Shown: one piece after another, positions 45,660 through 55,966 of the stretch
Layout of the letters: each line of letters begins with the position of its first letter
How positions within the stretch are numbered: the first letter of the stretch is position 1
Source of the DNA: Crassaminicella profunda
Lineage (GTDB): Bacteria > Bacillota > Clostridia > Peptostreptococcales > Thermotaleaceae
Assembly (NCBI RefSeq): GCF_019884785.1
Contig: NZ_CP082326.1
Coordinates: 1,915,355 to 1,979,354 of the forward strand
Length of the DNA: 64,000 nucleotides
Direction of reading: 5' to 3'
The notes under the pieces: generated by a model
The model's database searches: none
The model's input: only the letters and a program-made list of their open reading frames with translations
What the model was told of the DNA's origin: nothing
Position numbers and translations under genes: made by a program

Positions 45660-46886
45660 TTTCATATTGTTGCCAATAATAATGGTTATATCAGCCTTTG
45701 TACTAGTATCTATATCCTTTTCTATTTCTTTAACATCTAGTAATTTTGCAATATTTTTTGCATCCGTATCTTTGTTATTTCTATTATATATATGAGTTTG
45801 TCCATATTTTATTCCGGCTACATTGCTTATATTTACAATTTCATATCCCTTTTCTTTAAGGGTATTGGCTGTTTTTGTAGCAATGCCATTAATATTTGAT
45901 CCATTTAAAACTTCTACAGTAATTTTTTCCTGTGGATCCTTTGCATACTCATTTGTATTTTTTACTTGAGTAGCATTCCCACTAAAAATCTGATCTATCA
46001 TTGGTTTTGTCTTATTCATATCAGGAATATAATACCATAGTCCATTGATTTTTTTAGGTTCTCCTGGAATAGTAACCATATGAATATCTTCTATTTTTGT
46101 ACCTTTAGCCTGTAATGCATAAGAACTCATTTCACCAATAGACATATTTGTATCTACATAAGTATTAAAAGTTCTTATTAGCTTAGGGAGTTTTGTAATT
46201 ATTTTGGGCGATAATAGTTTATCCGCTAATGCCTTTAAAAAAGCATGTTGGGCATTAATTCTACCCAAATCTTGGTTTATATATCCCTTTCTGAATCTTA
46301 AAAACTGCATGGCTTTATTGCTATCTAATACTTGTTTTCCTTTTTTTAGATTAATTTTTAGAGGCGGATCAGCTTTTGGATCATAATACTTCATATTCAT
46401 TGGTACATCAATCTCTACCCCACCTACATCATCTACAACTTTTCCTACAGCTGCATAGTTGATTTCTACATAATAATGTACAGGAATACCTAATAAATCC
46501 TTTACGGCCTTCATAGAAAGATCCATCCCGCCATATGCATGAGCATGATTAATTTTTTCTTTATTTCTACGGCCTCTTATAACCACTCTTGTATCTCTAG
46601 GAATAGAGATAATATCAACATTTTTTGTATTTGGATCAAAAGTTGCGAGCATCATGGTATCTGTCCTAGCACGTTTAGCACTTTCAACATCTTTTGCGTC
46701 TACACCAACGACTAAAACATTTACTCTCTCTTCTTTTTTAGGTGGTCCATCTTCACTAACTACTCCTTGTCCATTATAACCTTGTCCTTTAACATTCACA
46801 CTACTTGTAAAAATATAAGTACCTGTGCACATAACTACAGCAAAACAAATAAATGCAATAACTAGTACTTTAAAGAATTTTTTCAT
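45654..46886 (-). CDS. LytR-CpsA-Psr (LCP) family protein with LytR_C domain
   Basis: 410 residues from the ATG at 46886 (AGGAGTGA upstream); an in-frame TTG/ATG extension to 46910 would reach into yqeK and is rejected. N-terminal membrane anchor (VLVIAFICFAVVMCTGTYIF). LCP catalytic domain with VGVDAKD, ARTDTMMLATFDP, SIPRDTRV, INHAHAYGG and FLRFRKGYINQDLGR, carrying the Arg and Asp residues that bind polyprenyl pyrophosphate. C-terminal LytR_C domain (about 310-400). Attaches glycopolymers to peptidoglycan at the outer face of the membrane. Confidence 0.95.
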   Translation of the reverse strand: MKKFFKVLVIAFICFAVVMCTGTYIFTSSVNVKGQGYNGQGVVSEDGPPKKEERVNVLVVGVDAKDVESAKRARTDTMMLATFDPNTKNVDIISIPRDTRVVIRGRRNKEKINHAHAYGGMDLSMKAVKDLLGIPVHYYVEINYAAVGKVVDDVGGVEIDVPMNMKYYDPKADPPLKINLKKGKQVLDSNKAMQFLRFRKGYINQDLGRINAQHAFLKALADKLLSPKIITKLPKLIRTFNTYVDTNMSIGEMSSYALQAKGTKIEDIHMVTIPGEPKKINGLWYYIPDMNKTKPMIDQIFSGNATQVKNTNEYAKDPQEKITVEVLNGSNINGIATKTANTLKEKGYEIVNISNVAGIKYGQTHIYNRNNKDTDAKNIAKLLDVKEIEKDIDTSTKADITIIIGNNMKK

Positions 46887-46890
46887 GTTC

Positions 46891-47475
46891 TCACTCCTGA
46901 CGCAATCCATCTCTTTGTAATAGGAGATAATTTCTGGCTAAAATAGTGGTTGGGTGCAACAATTCTCCTTTTATAACTACATATTTTATAGTGTTATTAA
47001 AAGCCATTAAAATAGCTTTATCTAAATCTGATAAAGCTACTTCCCTTAGAATTTCTACCCCATTAAAATTTCTATTCGGCTCAATATAATCTGCTAAATA
47101 TATAATTTTTTCAAGGAGTGTCATGTTTTCTTTTCCTGTTGTATGAAAATGAATAGCATTAAGAATTTCATCATCTTCAATAAAAAATTCTCTTTTAGCA
47201 ACTTCAGCACCAACAGCTCCATGCAATAACCCAGGTTGAAATTTAGTAACACCATCAATTAGTATACCAAACTGCTTGGCATAATTCAACAATTCTTCAT
47301 TACTTAAATTTTTTGCACAATCATGCACTAGCCCAGCTATACTTGCTTCAGTAACGGGTCCATTATGTATTTTAGCTAAATTTTCAGCTGTCTTTTGTAC
47401 CCCTAAAGAATGTAAATATCTTTTCTCTTTTAATTTACTCTTTAAAATTTTTTTTATTTCATTTATTTGTAACAA
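46891..47475 (-). CDS. yqeK: YqeK HD-domain diadenosine tetraphosphate hydrolase
   Basis: 194 residues with HD-domain ligands His22 (RYLHSLGV), His51-Asp52 (GLVHDCAKN), HGAVGAEVA and the late Asp in IIYLADYIEP. YqeK hydrolyses Ap4A symmetrically to ADP. It sits 3 bp after nadD, the standard pairing. Confidence 0.95.
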   Translation of the reverse strand: MLQINEIKKILKSKLKEKRYLHSLGVQKTAENLAKIHNGPVTEASIAGLVHDCAKNLSNEELLNYAKQFGILIDGVTKFQPGLLHGAVGAEVAKREFFIEDDEILNAIHFHTTGKENMTLLEKIIYLADYIEPNRNFNGVEILREVALSDLDKAILMAFNNTIKYVVIKGELLHPTTILARNYLLLQRDGLRQE

Positions 47476-47478
47476 TTT

Positions 47479-48138
47479 TTACACCTCTTTGTACAGGTTG
47501 TTTTTATATATATAATATTCTACAGGCTCAGGCAACAAATATTTTATAGATTGTTCTTCTCTAATTCTATTTCTTATATCTGTTGAAGATATAGCTAAAG
47601 CTGGTAAATCAATTTTTCCAATAGCTGCATCATATTTTTCTTCTAATTCCTCAATTTTTTCATCCACCTGGCAACTTTCAAGTCCAGGTCTAGTAGCAGC
47701 AATAAATTGACACAACTGTGTAAGTTTTTTTACACTTTTCCATGTATCTAATTCACAGATTGCATCTGCACCTGTAATAAAGTAAAGATCTGTATCTTCA
47801 CTATATAATTTTTTTAGCTTTTCTATTGTTCGGATCGTATATGAAATTTCTTCACTCTCTAACTCAATTTTGGATACTTCAAAATAAGGATTCGTAATTG
47901 TTGCTAAAAGGGTCATAAAATATCTATGTTTGCTATCTGTTACACGTAAATTTGATTTATGAGGGGGGGTTCCTGCAGGTATAAAAACTACTTTTTCAAG
48001 GTTGTACTCACATCGTATTTGCTCTGCAATAACAAGGTGTCCATAATGTATTGGGTCAAAAGTACCTCCCATAATCCCTATCCTTGTATGCTCTTTATTT
48101 GGTTTATTCATTATATCTAAAAAACTACTATTTGACAT
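47479..48138 (-). CDS. nadD: Nicotinate-nucleotide adenylyltransferase
   Basis: 219 residues. NAD synthesis enzyme with the nucleotidyltransferase motif [12 protein letters not shown] and C-terminal [10 protein letters not shown]. The ATG at 48138 has GGAGGAG at the right spacing; a TTG at 48153 overlaps that site. This leaves an N-terminal extension of about 18 residues before the usual family start (RIGIMGGTF), which is unusual but modest. A promoter lies at 48196-48223. Confidence 0.95.
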   Translation of the reverse strand: MSNSSFLDIMNKPNKEHTRIGIMGGTFDPIHYGHLVIAEQIRCEYNLEKVVFIPAGTPPHKSNLRVTDSKHRYFMTLLATITNPYFEVSKIELESEEISYTIRTIEKLKKLYSEDTDLYFITGADAICELDTWKSVKKLTQLCQFIAATRPGLESCQVDEKIEELEEKYDAAIGKIDLPALAISSTDIRNRIREEQSIKYLLPEPVEYYIYKNNLYKEV

Positions 48139-48195
48139 AGCATACTCCTCCAAAATATCTTATCTTATGTTTTTGGGTAAAACTTTCGTAACTCT

Positions 48196-48223
48196 ATTAT
48201 ATATGATTATCAAATTTTGACAA
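48196..48223 (-). promoter_or_regulatory. Promoter of the nadD-yqeK-LCP unit
   Basis: -35 TTGTCA (48218-48223), 16-bp spacer, -10 TATAAT (48196-48201), right after the terminator of yhbY. Confidence 0.75.
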
Positions 48224-48258
48224 TAACAAACAAAGAATTTTTTCCGCCCTTATGACAC

Positions 48259-48298
48259 TAGATAAAAAAATCGAGTATACACTCGATTTTTTTATCTA
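48259..48298 (-). terminator. Terminator after yhbY
   Basis: Very long perfect hairpin: 18-bp arms that start TAGATAAAAAAATCGAGT, loop of four bases, then the complement. The A and T tracts inside the arms make it work in either direction. Overlaps the yhbY stop. Confidence 0.88.
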
Positions 48299-48600
48299 GG
48301 TATTTGGATTTCAGGATTTTTATTAGATGGTCTGTAAATCACAAACTTATTTCCTATAGCTTGAATAAAATATGCTCTTGTTTGTTTAGCTACTTCATTT
48401 GCTGTCTCTTTTGTATCAAGAAGACTATTTTCAAGAACATTCACCTTTATTAATTCCCTTGCTTCAAGAGCATCATCTATCTGTTTGATAAAATTTTCTG
48501 TAATCCCACTTTTCCCAATTTGAGCTATTGGTTTTACGCCATTGGCTAAACCCTTTAGATAGCTTCTTTGTTTTCCTGTTAATGTCTCTATTGTTTTCAT
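48292..48600 (-). CDS. yhbY: YhbY-family RNA-binding protein (CRM domain)
   Basis: 102 residues. CRM domain associated with 50S assembly intermediates: LTGKQRSYLKGLANGVKPIA, IGKSGIT with the GxxG-like loop, and ALEARELIKVNVLEN. The ATG at 48600 after AGAAGGTGGG is preferred; an upstream in-frame extension would overlap obg. Follows obg by 19 bp, a conserved order. Confidence 0.94.
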   Translation of the reverse strand: MKTIETLTGKQRSYLKGLANGVKPIAQIGKSGITENFIKQIDDALEARELIKVNVLENSLLDTKETANEVAKQTRAYFIQAIGNKFVIYRPSNKNPEIQIPR

Positions 48601-48619
48601 CAAAAACCCACCTTCTATT

Positions 48620-49915
<1,296 letters not shown>

Positions 49916-49972
49916 TTATTCATTCTTAATTATTTTATTGTTTCCAAATTTATATTTATTTATGTAATATAA

Positions 49973-49996
49973 AACCCATGCTTTAGAGCATGGGTT
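49973..49996 (-). terminator. Terminator between rpmA and obg
   Basis: 10-bp stem AACCCATGCT / AGCATGGGTT with a 4-base loop, followed on the minus strand by TTTATATTAC. Probably reduces readthrough from the ribosomal-protein genes into obg. Confidence 0.75.
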
Positions 49997-50001
49997 CTTA
50001 A

Positions 50002-50301
50002 TTATTCTGCTGCAACTGCTTCTCTTGGATATACACTAACTTGTTTTTTGTCTTTTCCTTTTCTTTCAAACTTCACAACTCCATCAACTTTAGCAAAAAG
50101 AGTATCATCTCCGCCTCTTCCTACATTGTTACCAGCATGGATTTTTGTTCCTCTTTGACGTACAAGAATACTTCCACAGCTAACAAGTTGTCCGTCTGCA
50201 CGTTTTACCCCTAATCTTTTCGCTTCACTATCTCTACCGTTCTTGGAGCTACCTACTCCTTTTTTACTAGCGAATAACTGAAGGTTTATATTGAATAACA
50301 T
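50002..50301 (-). CDS. rpmA: 50S ribosomal protein L27 with Prp-cleaved N-terminal extension
   Basis: 99 residues. The body ([40 protein letters not shown]) is L27. The N-terminus [10 protein letters not shown] precedes A-S-K-K-G, the typical Firmicute extension that the Prp protease removes so that the L27 tail can reach the peptidyl-transferase centre. Predicted cut between Phe10 and Ala11. prp lies 3 bp upstream. Confidence 0.97.
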   Translation of the reverse strand: MLFNINLQLFASKKGVGSSKNGRDSEAKRLGVKRADGQLVSCGSILVRQRGTKIHAGNNVGRGGDDTLFAKVDGVVKFERKGKDKKQVSVYPREAVAAE

Positions 50302-50304
50302 TAG

Positions 50305-50637
50305 TTACACCTCCTCATCATGAAACTCTATAAACTCATTATACATTCCTTGGCTTCCTTTGATTCCTATAATCATCGTATCCAGGATTAAATTTGCTTT
50401 TTCTCTTATGGACAATGAAAGATCTTTGGGTAATTCACAATAAAGCCATCCATCTTCCATTTCATATATAACATCAATATGCAGTAGTTCATTCAAAGCA
50501 AGTAGTGTTGTCTGTGCAAGTACACTCATACTGGCGCAAACAATATCTTCACCATATTCAGCTGCATTTGCATGTCCTTTTACTGAGTATGATATTATAT
50601 TCTTAAACTCATCTCGATAAATATGAATTTTTATCAT
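50305..50637 (-). CDS. prp: Ribosomal-processing cysteine protease Prp
   Basis: 110 residues. Catalytic pair His22 (KGHANAAEYG) and Cys34 (DIVCASMSVLAQTT) at the positions known for staphylococcal Prp. Cleaves the extension of L27. Located between rplU and rpmA as in other Firmicutes, which fits the L27 extension seen here. Confidence 0.96.
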   Translation of the reverse strand: MIKIHIYRDEFKNIISYSVKGHANAAEYGEDIVCASMSVLAQTTLLALNELLHIDVIYEMEDGWLYCELPKDLSLSIREKANLILDTMIIGIKGSQGMYNEFIEFHDEEV

Positions 50638-50650
50638 TTATCTAACGACC

Positions 50651-50962
50651 TTACGCATTGATTTTTTCAACTTTAATCTTTGTATAAGGTTGACGATGTC
50701 CTTGTTTCTTTCTGTAGTCTTTTTTAGCTTTGTATTTAAATACAATCACTTTTTTAGCTTTACCATTTTCTACTACAGTGGCAGAAACTTTTGCGCCATC
50801 TACTACTGGTGTTCCTACAGAAAGGCTACCTTCTTTTGATACAGCTAATACTTTATCAAATTCAACAGCTTCTCCTTCATTCGCTTCTAATTTTTCAACG
50901 AATAAAGTATCTCCTTCTTGAACTCTATATTGCTTTCCACCTGTTTCAATAATTGCGTACAT
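50651..50962 (-). CDS. rplU: 50S ribosomal protein L21
   Basis: 103 residues: [25 protein letters not shown], then [19 protein letters not shown]. Start at 50962 after GAGGAGGTG; an in-frame extension to 50992 is part of the leader. First gene of rplU-prp-rpmA. Confidence 0.97.
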   Translation of the reverse strand: MYAIIETGGKQYRVQEGDTLFVEKLEANEGEAVEFDKVLAVSKEGSLSVGTPVVDGAKVSATVVENGKAKKVIVFKYKAKKDYRKKQGHRQPYTKIKVEKINA

Positions 50963-50969
50963 AATTACA

Positions 50970-51040
50970 CCTCCTCTAACCAAACTCGCCAAATCCTAGG
51001 TAACCTAAGTTTTCAACCCGATTTGTGCGGCTACTTACAG
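50970..51040 (-). promoter_or_regulatory. L21-type leader RNA of rplU
   Basis: The leader carries GTAGCCGCAC, AACTTAGGTTACCTAGGATT and TGGCGAG, resembling the conserved structured leader found before rplU in Firmicutes, likely an autoregulatory site for L21. The match is by eye, not a covariance search. Confidence 0.65.
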
Positions 51041-51046
51041 ATACAT

Positions 51047-51075
51047 ATATTATCATACTAAACTTTAAAAGTCAA
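51047..51075 (-). promoter_or_regulatory. Promoter of the rplU leader
   Basis: -35 TTGACT (51070-51075), 17-bp spacer, -10 TAATAT (51047-51052), directly after the trmD stop codon. Confidence 0.8.
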
Positions 51076-51079
51076 CCTT

Positions 51080-51814
51080 TTATTCTTCTAATAATTTTTT
51101 AATGATCTTTTTTTCTTCTTTACTTAAGTCTTTTCCATTGATATATTTTTTAAACATATCGGGTCTGTTTTTCTTTGTAATCTTTAGAGCTTGTAATTTT
51201 CTCCACTCTTCAATTTTTTTATGATTTCCTGATAATAAAATATCTGGTACTTTCATATCTTTATACTCACTTGGACGAGTATACTGTGGATACTCTAGTA
51301 GTCCATTATAAAAAGATTCGTCCATAAATGATTCTTCTTGACCTAATACCCCTGGAATAAGCCTTGAAACTGCATCTACTACTACCATAGCAGGTAATTC
51401 TCCTCCAGTAAGTACATAATCTCCAATAGAAATTTCATCTGTAACCCAATAGTCTATCACTCTTTGATCAATACCTTCATAATGCCCACATAGAAAAATC
51501 AATCGTTCCTCTTTTGCAAGCTCTTTTGCCATTTCTTGATTAAATGTCTTTCCTTTAGGAGACATATAAATAACTCTACAATCCTTAGCATCTATTCCTT
51601 CTAATGCACTATGTATAGGCTGAGACTGCATCACCATTCCAGCTCCCCCACCATATGGATAGTCATCAACTTTTTTATGCTTGCTTTCACTATAATCTCG
51701 AATATTTGTTACATTGATATGAAGAATTCCCTTATCCCTAGCTCTACCTATAATACTTTCACCTAAAGGAATTTCAAACATATTAGGAAAAAGAGTTAGA
51801 ATATCTATTTTCAT
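51080..51814 (-). CDS. trmD: tRNA (guanine37-N1)-methyltransferase
   Basis: 244 residues. SPOUT-fold enzyme with the trefoil-knot motifs [31 protein letters not shown], and [19 protein letters not shown]. Its start overlaps the rimM stop by 4 bp (ATGA), showing translational coupling. Confidence 0.98.
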   Translation of the reverse strand: MKIDILTLFPNMFEIPLGESIIGRARDKGILHINVTNIRDYSESKHKKVDDYPYGGGAGMVMQSQPIHSALEGIDAKDCRVIYMSPKGKTFNQEMAKELAKEERLIFLCGHYEGIDQRVIDYWVTDEISIGDYVLTGGELPAMVVVDAVSRLIPGVLGQEESFMDESFYNGLLEYPQYTRPSEYKDMKVPDILLSGNHKKIEEWRKLQALKITKKNRPDMFKKYINGKDLSKEEKKIIKKLLEE

Positions 51815-52323
51815 TCTATCAGTCCTTCAATGGGCATTACAATAATATGCCCTTTTTCTATACTAACTTCCTTTATAAACGCTCCCACTGCTGGAATCAA
51901 TATAGTCTTTTTAGGGTTTGTAGCATCCTCTATTTCATACAGGTCTTGTCCTGCATTTTGAATAACGTTTTTAACCGTTCCAATAAATTTTTCTTCATCT
52001 GTAAAAACTTTTAATCCAATTAAATCAACGATTAAGTACGTATCTTCTGGAAGAGTACGAGCATTTTCCCTATCTATCGTAAGATATTTATTTTTTAGCC
52101 TTTCAGCCACATTTCTATCATCAATTCCCTTTAATTTTAATAATACTAAATTATTTTTATATCTAACTTTTTCTATATAAATTTTTTCTTCTCTATTATA
52201 ATCCATATAGACCCATTCTAATTCTTCAAATCTTTCTTTATAATCCGTTAAAGGATACACTCTTACTTCCCCACGAATTCCTTGTACATTTACAATTTGT
52301 CCTACCTTTAGTAATGTTGGCAT
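51811..52323 (-). CDS. rimM: 16S rRNA processing protein RimM
   Basis: 170 residues. N-terminal RimM domain ([21 protein letters not shown]) and C-terminal PRC barrel ([12 protein letters not shown], then [16 protein letters not shown]). Assists 30S head assembly. Upstream of trmD in the rpsP-khpA-rimM-trmD cluster. Confidence 0.97.
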   Translation of the reverse strand: MPTLLKVGQIVNVQGIRGEVRVYPLTDYKERFEELEWVYMDYNREEKIYIEKVRYKNNLVLLKLKGIDDRNVAERLKNKYLTIDRENARTLPEDTYLIVDLIGLKVFTDEEKFIGTVKNVIQNAGQDLYEIEDATNPKKTILIPAVGAFIKEVSIEKGHIIVMPIEGLIE

Positions 52324-52366
52324 ATTAACACCTCCCCTTATGAAAGGTTCTTATATTATTATGTAT

Positions 52367-52400
52367 TATAAAAGGATTAGGTATCCCTAATCCTTTTATA
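52367..52400 (-). terminator. Hairpin after khpA
   Basis: Perfect 15-bp arms TATAAAAGGATTAGG / CCTAATCCTTTTATA with a 4-base loop, 2 bp after the khpA stop. The U-tract is short, so termination before rimM may be partial. Confidence 0.7.
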
Positions 52401-52402
52401 AA

Positions 52403-52633
52403 CTATTGAATAATCTCTACAACTACTCTTTTATTTTCTTTTGTTGCAGCAGCCTTCGCAACGGTTCTTATAGCTTTTGCTATTCTACCTTGCTTGCCAA
52501 TGACTTTACCCATATCGTCTGGGGCAACTTTTAGTTCTACAATCAGTGATTGTCTTCCCTCAATTTCAGTAACAAAAACTTCATCTGGGTTATCCACTAA
52601 AGCTTTAGCTATTGTTTTTACTAATTCACCCAT
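52403..52633 (-). CDS. khpA: KhpA KH-domain RNA-binding protein
   Basis: 76 residues with a single KH domain whose GxxG loop is GKQGRI. Small RNA chaperone that works with KhpB; conserved between rpsP and rimM in Firmicutes. Confidence 0.95.
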   Translation of the reverse strand: MGELVKTIAKALVDNPDEVFVTEIEGRQSLIVELKVAPDDMGKVIGKQGRIAKAIRTVAKAAATKENKRVVVEIIQ

Positions 52634-52658
52634 TTTTTACACCCCCCGAAAGCATAAA

Positions 52659-52928
52659 CTAAGCTTTCTTTGACTGCTCAAACTTTTCTATAACACCATA
52701 TTTCTTAAATAAATCTCTTACAGTATCAGTTGGCTGAGCACCATTGTTTAGCCATTTTACAGCTTTCTCATCATCAATCTTCACCTCAACTGGCTCAACA
52801 ACAGGATTGTAATATCCTAATTCTTCGATAAATCTACCATCTCTAGGTGAACGAGAATCTGCAACTACAAGTCTATAGAAAGGCTTCTTTTTAGCTCCCA
52901 TTCTTTTTAATCTAATTTTTACTGACAT
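52659..52928 (-). CDS. rpsP: 30S ribosomal protein S16
   Basis: 89 residues: [34 protein letters not shown]. Start at the ATG at 52928 after AAAGGAGGTG; three upstream in-frame codons contain the ribosome site. Confidence 0.98.
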   Translation of the reverse strand: MSVKIRLKRMGAKKKPFYRLVVADSRSPRDGRFIEELGYYNPVVEPVEVKIDDEKAVKWLNNGAQPTDTVRDLFKKYGVIEKFEQSKKA

Positions 52929-52960
52929 TTTATTCACCTCCTTTAAAATTGAATTTCTAT

Positions 52961-54307
52961 TTATCTTCCAAAGAATGGAAGTTTCATTTTTCCACCCTTT
53001 TTCATTCCTTTTTCCATATCAGAAAATTGCTTCATCATCTTCTTTGTTTGCGCAAATTGCTTCAATAAACTATTCACCTTACTAACAGGCATTCCACTAC
53101 CTTTAGCAATTCTTTTTCTTCTACTACCATTAATAATAGAAGGATTTCTTCTTTCCTCTTTTGTCATAGATTGAATCATTGCTTCTATATGAACCAATTC
53201 TTTATCATCTATTTCCATGTTTTTCAATTGTTTGTTATTCATACCTGGAATCATCTCAAGAAGTTGACTCATAGGACCCATACTTTTCATTTGCTGTAAT
53301 TGGTCTAAAAAGTCTTCAAAAGAAAATTCCTGACTTCTTATTCTTTTTTCTAATTCTTTTGCTTTTTTCGCATCAAAATTAACTTGAGCCTTTTCTATTA
53401 AACTTAAAACGTCGCCCATTCCAAGTATTCTAGAAGCCATTCTATCTGGATAAAAAGGTTCTAAATCTGTCAACTTTTCACCCATACCAACGAATTTGAT
53501 AGGTTTTTGGGTTACAGCACGTACAGAAAGGGCTGCTCCACCTCTTGTATCTCCATCTAACTTCGTTAGTACAACACCATCAATCCCTAATTTTTCATTA
53601 AAATTTTGTGCAACATTAACAGCATCTTGTCCTGTCATTGCATCTACTACTAATAATATTTCTTGAGGATTTACTTCTTTTTTAATATTTTGCAACTCTT
53701 CCATTAAGTTTTCATCAATGTGGAGTCTACCAGCTGTATCAATAATAACTACATCATTGCCATGCTCTTTTGCATGTTCTATACCTGCTTTTGCAATATT
53801 CACAGGACTTACTTTATCCCCCATGGAAAAGACTGGAATATCCAATTGGCTTCCTACAACTTGCAACTGCTTAATGGCTGCAGGTCGGTAAATATCTCCA
53901 GCAACGAGCAAAGGTCTTTTACCCATCTTCTTTAAATTCCCACCTAATTTACCACTTGTAGTAGTCTTACCAGCCCCCTGCAATCCTGCTAACATATAAA
54001 CAGTAGGAGGTTTAGAAGAAAAAGTTAATTTGGTCTGAGTTGTTCCCATTAAAGCTGTTAATTCTTCATTAACAATTTTAATAACTTGCTGACCAGGCGT
54101 TAAACTTTCCATAACTTCTACGCCAACAGATCTCTCTTTTACTTTGTTGATAAAATCTTTTACTACTTTAAAGTTAACATCTGCTTCAAGCAATGCAAGC
54201 TTTACTTCTCTCATAGCTTCTTTTACATCTTTTTCAGTAAGTTTTCCCTTACTTTTTAATTTCTTCAAAGCACCTTGAAGCTTATCAGCTAATCCTTCGA
54301 AAACCAC
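52961..54307 (-). CDS. ffh: Signal recognition particle protein Ffh
   Basis: 448 residues. N domain, GTPase with GLQGAGKTT (108-116), [22 protein letters not shown], and a Met-rich C-terminal M domain (about 300-448, [20 protein letters not shown], ending [13 protein letters not shown]). Binds SRP RNA and signal sequences and docks with FtsY. Downstream of ylxM by 19 bp. Confidence 0.98.
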   Translation of the reverse strand: MVFEGLADKLQGALKKLKSKGKLTEKDVKEAMREVKLALLEADVNFKVVKDFINKVKERSVGVEVMESLTPGQQVIKIVNEELTALMGTTQTKLTFSSKPPTVYMLAGLQGAGKTTTSGKLGGNLKKMGKRPLLVAGDIYRPAAIKQLQVVGSQLDIPVFSMGDKVSPVNIAKAGIEHAKEHGNDVVIIDTAGRLHIDENLMEELQNIKKEVNPQEILLVVDAMTGQDAVNVAQNFNEKLGIDGVVLTKLDGDTRGGAALSVRAVTQKPIKFVGMGEKLTDLEPFYPDRMASRILGMGDVLSLIEKAQVNFDAKKAKELEKRIRSQEFSFEDFLDQLQQMKSMGPMSQLLEMIPGMNNKQLKNMEIDDKELVHIEAMIQSMTKEERRNPSIINGSRRKRIAKGSGMPVSKVNSLLKQFAQTKKMMKQFSDMEKGMKKGGKMKLPFFGR

Positions 54308-54326
54308 TTTGCCACCTCCTAAGGGG

Positions 54327-54695
54327 CTATTTTTCTAATAAATCATAAGAAATTCTTTTTATCTTTTCTAACTCTTCTAGCAAATGATCCATATCTTTAA
54401 TTAAATCCTTATTACTTTCTATATCTTCAACAATATTTAATATCTTTTCTATTTGTTTTTTAGTTGTTATAAATTTATGAACTAACCTTAACTTTTCTTC
54501 ATATTCAAACAACAACTTTTCTGATCGTTTTATAGTATCATATACAGCTTGTCTACTAACCCCTAGCTGTTCTGATATTTCCCCTAAAGACAAATCATCA
54601 TTGTAATATAATTCTAATACTTGTTGTTGCTTTTTTGTAAGTAATTGTCCATAAAAATCATATAAAAGACTCATTTGGACTATCTTCTCAAACAT
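54327..54695 (-). CDS. ylxM: YlxM/p13-family HTH protein
   Basis: 122 residues. N-terminal sigma-70 region 4-like HTH (LTKKQQQVLELYYNDDLSLG, EISEQLGVSRQAVYDTIKR) and a C-terminal helical region. Conserved before ffh and thought to influence SRP function or expression. The ATG at 54695 follows AGGAAG; a TTG at 54713 is less likely. Confidence 0.94.
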   Translation of the reverse strand: MFEKIVQMSLLYDFYGQLLTKKQQQVLELYYNDDLSLGEISEQLGVSRQAVYDTIKRSEKLLFEYEEKLRLVHKFITTKKQIEKILNIVEDIESNKDLIKDMDHLLEELEKIKRISYDLLEK

Positions 54696-54743
54696 TATAA
54701 CACTTCCTAACAAAAGTGTAAAGGTTTTTTGCTTTACAGATGT

Positions 54744-54772
54744 ATTTTAACGTACATTTGATACCCTGTCAA
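54744..54772 (-). promoter_or_regulatory. Promoter of the ylxM-ffh-rpsP operon
   Basis: -35 TTGACA (54767-54772), 17-bp spacer, -10 TAAAAT (54744-54749), directly after the ftsY stop codon. Confidence 0.85.
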
Positions 54773-54780
54773 CATTTTTT

Positions 54781-55950
54781 TTAATTTTCTTCTCCAAATA
54801 ATGCATCAACAAAATCCTGAGGCACAAATTTTTGTAAATCATCCATTCCTTCTCCAACACCAATCAACTTTACAGGAATATCAAGTTCTGAACTAATACC
54901 AAGAACAACGCCACCTTTAGCGGTTCCATCTAATTTTGTCAATACCACACCTGTTATATCTGTCACTTCTTTAAAAATCTTAGCTTGTTGAATGGCATTT
55001 TGTCCAGTTGTAGCATCTAACACTAATAGAACTTCTTTAGAAGCTTCTGGATATTCTCGATCTACAATTTTTGCAACTTTTCCTAATTCATTCATCAAAT
55101 TCTTTTTATTATGAAGTCTTCCTGCTGTATCACAAATAAGCACATCTATTTTCCTAGCTTTTGCAGATTGAATAGCATCATATATGACTGCTGCAGGATC
55201 AGCTCCTTCTTGATGCTTAATCACATCTACACCTACTCTATTTGCCCAAATTTCTAATTGATCAATGGCTGCAGCTCTAAATGTATCTCCTGCTGCTAAT
55301 AATACTTTTTTTCCCTCTGATTTAAACTGATGGGCAATCTTTCCTATAGAAGTAGTCTTCCCTACTCCATTTACCCCTACCATTAAGACAATTGCTGGAG
55401 ATGGTTCTACCTTCAAAGCATGAGACTTATCCATCTCTAATAGCTCTCCTAATATTTCTTTTAATAATTCTTTTAAATCTTGTGCCTCTATAATTTTTCT
55501 TTCTTTTGCCAAACTTCTTAATTTATCAATAATCTCCATGGTCGTATGGACCCCTGCATCAGATGTAATAAGTATTTCCTCAAGTTCTTCAAATAATTCC
55601 TCATCTACTTTTTTATATGATTTTAATACCTCATCTACTTTTCCAGCTATGCCTTCTCTTGTTTTTGTAAGCCCTTTCTTCAATTTTGCAAAAAAGCTTA
55701 GTTTAGTTTCTACCTTCTCTTCTTCTATTTTTTCTAATCCCTCTTCTTGTTGATCCTCTTTTACTTGCTCTTGTGCTACTTTTTCTGATATATCATGTTT
55801 TTCTTCTTCTATTTTCATTTCATTTTCAATAGAATTTGTCTCTTGAGCAGGTTCTTCTATTACATTTTCATTTGTTTGAATATTTTCCTCTTGTTTTTTT
55901 ACACTTTCATCATTGCCTTTTTTAAATTTAGATATAAATTTTTTAAACAT
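54781..55950 (-). CDS. ftsY: Signal recognition particle receptor FtsY
   Basis: 389 residues from the ATG at 55950 (GGAGGG upstream). A highly acidic Glu/Gln-rich A region (about 10-85) precedes the NG domain: GVNGVGKTTS (about 192-201), AGDTFRAAAIDQL, CDTAGRLHNK, TKLDGTAKGG. Docks SRP-ribosome complexes at the membrane. It follows smc; smc-ftsY-ylxM-ffh is the normal Firmicute order. Confidence 0.97.
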   Translation of the reverse strand: MFKKFISKFKKGNDESVKKQEENIQTNENVIEEPAQETNSIENEMKIEEEKHDISEKVAQEQVKEDQQEEGLEKIEEEKVETKLSFFAKLKKGLTKTREGIAGKVDEVLKSYKKVDEELFEELEEILITSDAGVHTTMEIIDKLRSLAKERKIIEAQDLKELLKEILGELLEMDKSHALKVEPSPAIVLMVGVNGVGKTTSIGKIAHQFKSEGKKVLLAAGDTFRAAAIDQLEIWANRVGVDVIKHQEGADPAAVIYDAIQSAKARKIDVLICDTAGRLHNKKNLMNELGKVAKIVDREYPEASKEVLLVLDATTGQNAIQQAKIFKEVTDITGVVLTKLDGTAKGGVVLGISSELDIPVKLIGVGEGMDDLQKFVPQDFVDALFGEEN

Positions 55951-55966
55951 ATTCATTCCCTCCAAT

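Noticed and set aside
45249-45740. 163-residue plus-strand open frame
   Set aside because: Lies opposite the antiporter N-terminus and the end of the LCP gene; both are conserved families.
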